DNA of 64,000 nucleotides from Phymatolithon calcareum. Its lineage: Eukaryota > Rhodophyta > Florideophyceae > Hapalidiales. This document shows positions 63,721 to 64,000 of this stretch, piece after piece. The position numbers were made by a program, and so were the translations under genes. A model generated the notes under the pieces. It was not told where the DNA came from. It saw only the letters and a list, made by a program, of their open reading frames with translations, and made no database searches. The stretch covers positions 3,156,001 through 3,220,000 of the forward strand of contig OZ345357.1 of assembly GCA_977006965.1 (NCBI GenBank). The letters are read 5' to 3'. Within the stretch, counting starts at the first letter, position 1, and each line of letters opens with the position of its first letter.

Positions 63721-64000
63721 GTTGAGGGAATTGGGAGTTGAAGGGCAAGAGGGAATGAGGAATGTGGGCTAGTGGTAGTGGGTAGTGGGAAGAGGGGGAA
63801 TAGGGAATGGGAATAGGAAATAGGATAGGGAATAGGAATAGGGAAAGAATAGGGAATAGGAATAGGGAATAGGGAATAGGGAAGAGGGAATTGGGAATAG
63901 GGAATAGGGTAGAGGGAAGAGGGAATAGGGAAAATAAATAGACGAGGGAGTGGCTAGGGGCAGACGACCGCAGGGGGGGGGGGGGGTCGTGAAGAGTGGT
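63721..64000 (+). repeat. Degenerate G-rich end
   Basis: Variant GGGAATA, GGTAGTGGG, GGGAAGAGG words, then a G13 run near 63975. It may be decayed telomere-like sequence or lower-quality assembly near a contig end. Confidence 0.6.

Noticed and set aside
62154-63748. Long minus-strand frames (up to about 500 codons) of Ser/Leu/Phe/Pro/Tyr repeats
   Set aside because: They arise from the (GGGAATA)n and CCACTT repeats, which lack stops in some phases. No sign of a gene.

Overview
The window is nuclear DNA of a eukaryote. Evidence includes a 5S rRNA gene with a Pol III T-run (58661-58779, minus), a 62-nt GT-AG intron with a GTAAGT donor (28883-28944), AATAAA signals just after stops, and eukaryotic transposon families (Ty3/Gypsy, LINE, piggyBac, tyrosine recombinase). 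The lineage cannot be fixed. The RecQ-like helicase architecture recalls fungal telomere-linked helicases, but other protists or algae are possible. Almost nothing here looks like ordinary housekeeping DNA. It reads as a subtelomere-like region packed with mobile elements, decayed genes and tandem repeats, and its right end runs into long (GGGAATA)n arrays that resemble telomeric DNA.

Layout. 1-1607: clean Ty3/Gypsy-type Gag frame on the minus strand, running off the window. 2200-6360: non-coding, with repeats R1 and R2. 6364-11692: a RecQ-like helicase gene between outward-facing telomere-like motifs. 11.8-16.1 kb: a two-gene minus-strand cassette (a 578-codon unknown protein and a ParB-like plus SET-domain protein) punctuated by five copies of a 17-bp palindrome. 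16.3-21 kb: a Cys/His-rich ORF, a piggyBac fragment, a purine-rich repeat, small acidic-protein ORFs and long foldbacks. 21238-23512: a 2275-bp element, over 99% identical to 54911-57185. 23513-25365: a second, decayed helicase copy. 26.6-28 kb: second purine-rich repeat. 28.8-29.8 kb: a small spliced gene and a RING-like pseudogene. 29919-31089: about 117 copies of a 10-bp repeat. 31436-31870: Hsp70 pseudogene. 35.2-40.6 kb: a tyrosine-recombinase gene, a small zinc-finger gene and a coiled-coil gene, possibly one element. 43.9-46.9 kb: a small gene with a decayed tandem copy and repeats. 47.5-54.6 kb: LINE remnants. 57.3-58.8 kb: second copies of R1 and R2, then 5S rRNA. 59046-62226: about 22 copies of a 144-bp unit. 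62227-64000: telomere-like arrays split by a CCACTT-type block.

The most unusual part is 6.36-16.15 kb: a telomere-type helicase with telomere-like caps, followed by a gene pair whose two starts each lie about 240 bp from the same palindrome, one encoding a ParB-like domain joined to a SET domain. Several genes contain in-frame TAG or TAA where homology or coding character continues. Decay by C-to-T change, recoding, or a partly altered code are all possible. The Hsp70 and RING pseudogenes, which also carry in-frame TGA, show that ordinary decay does occur here.
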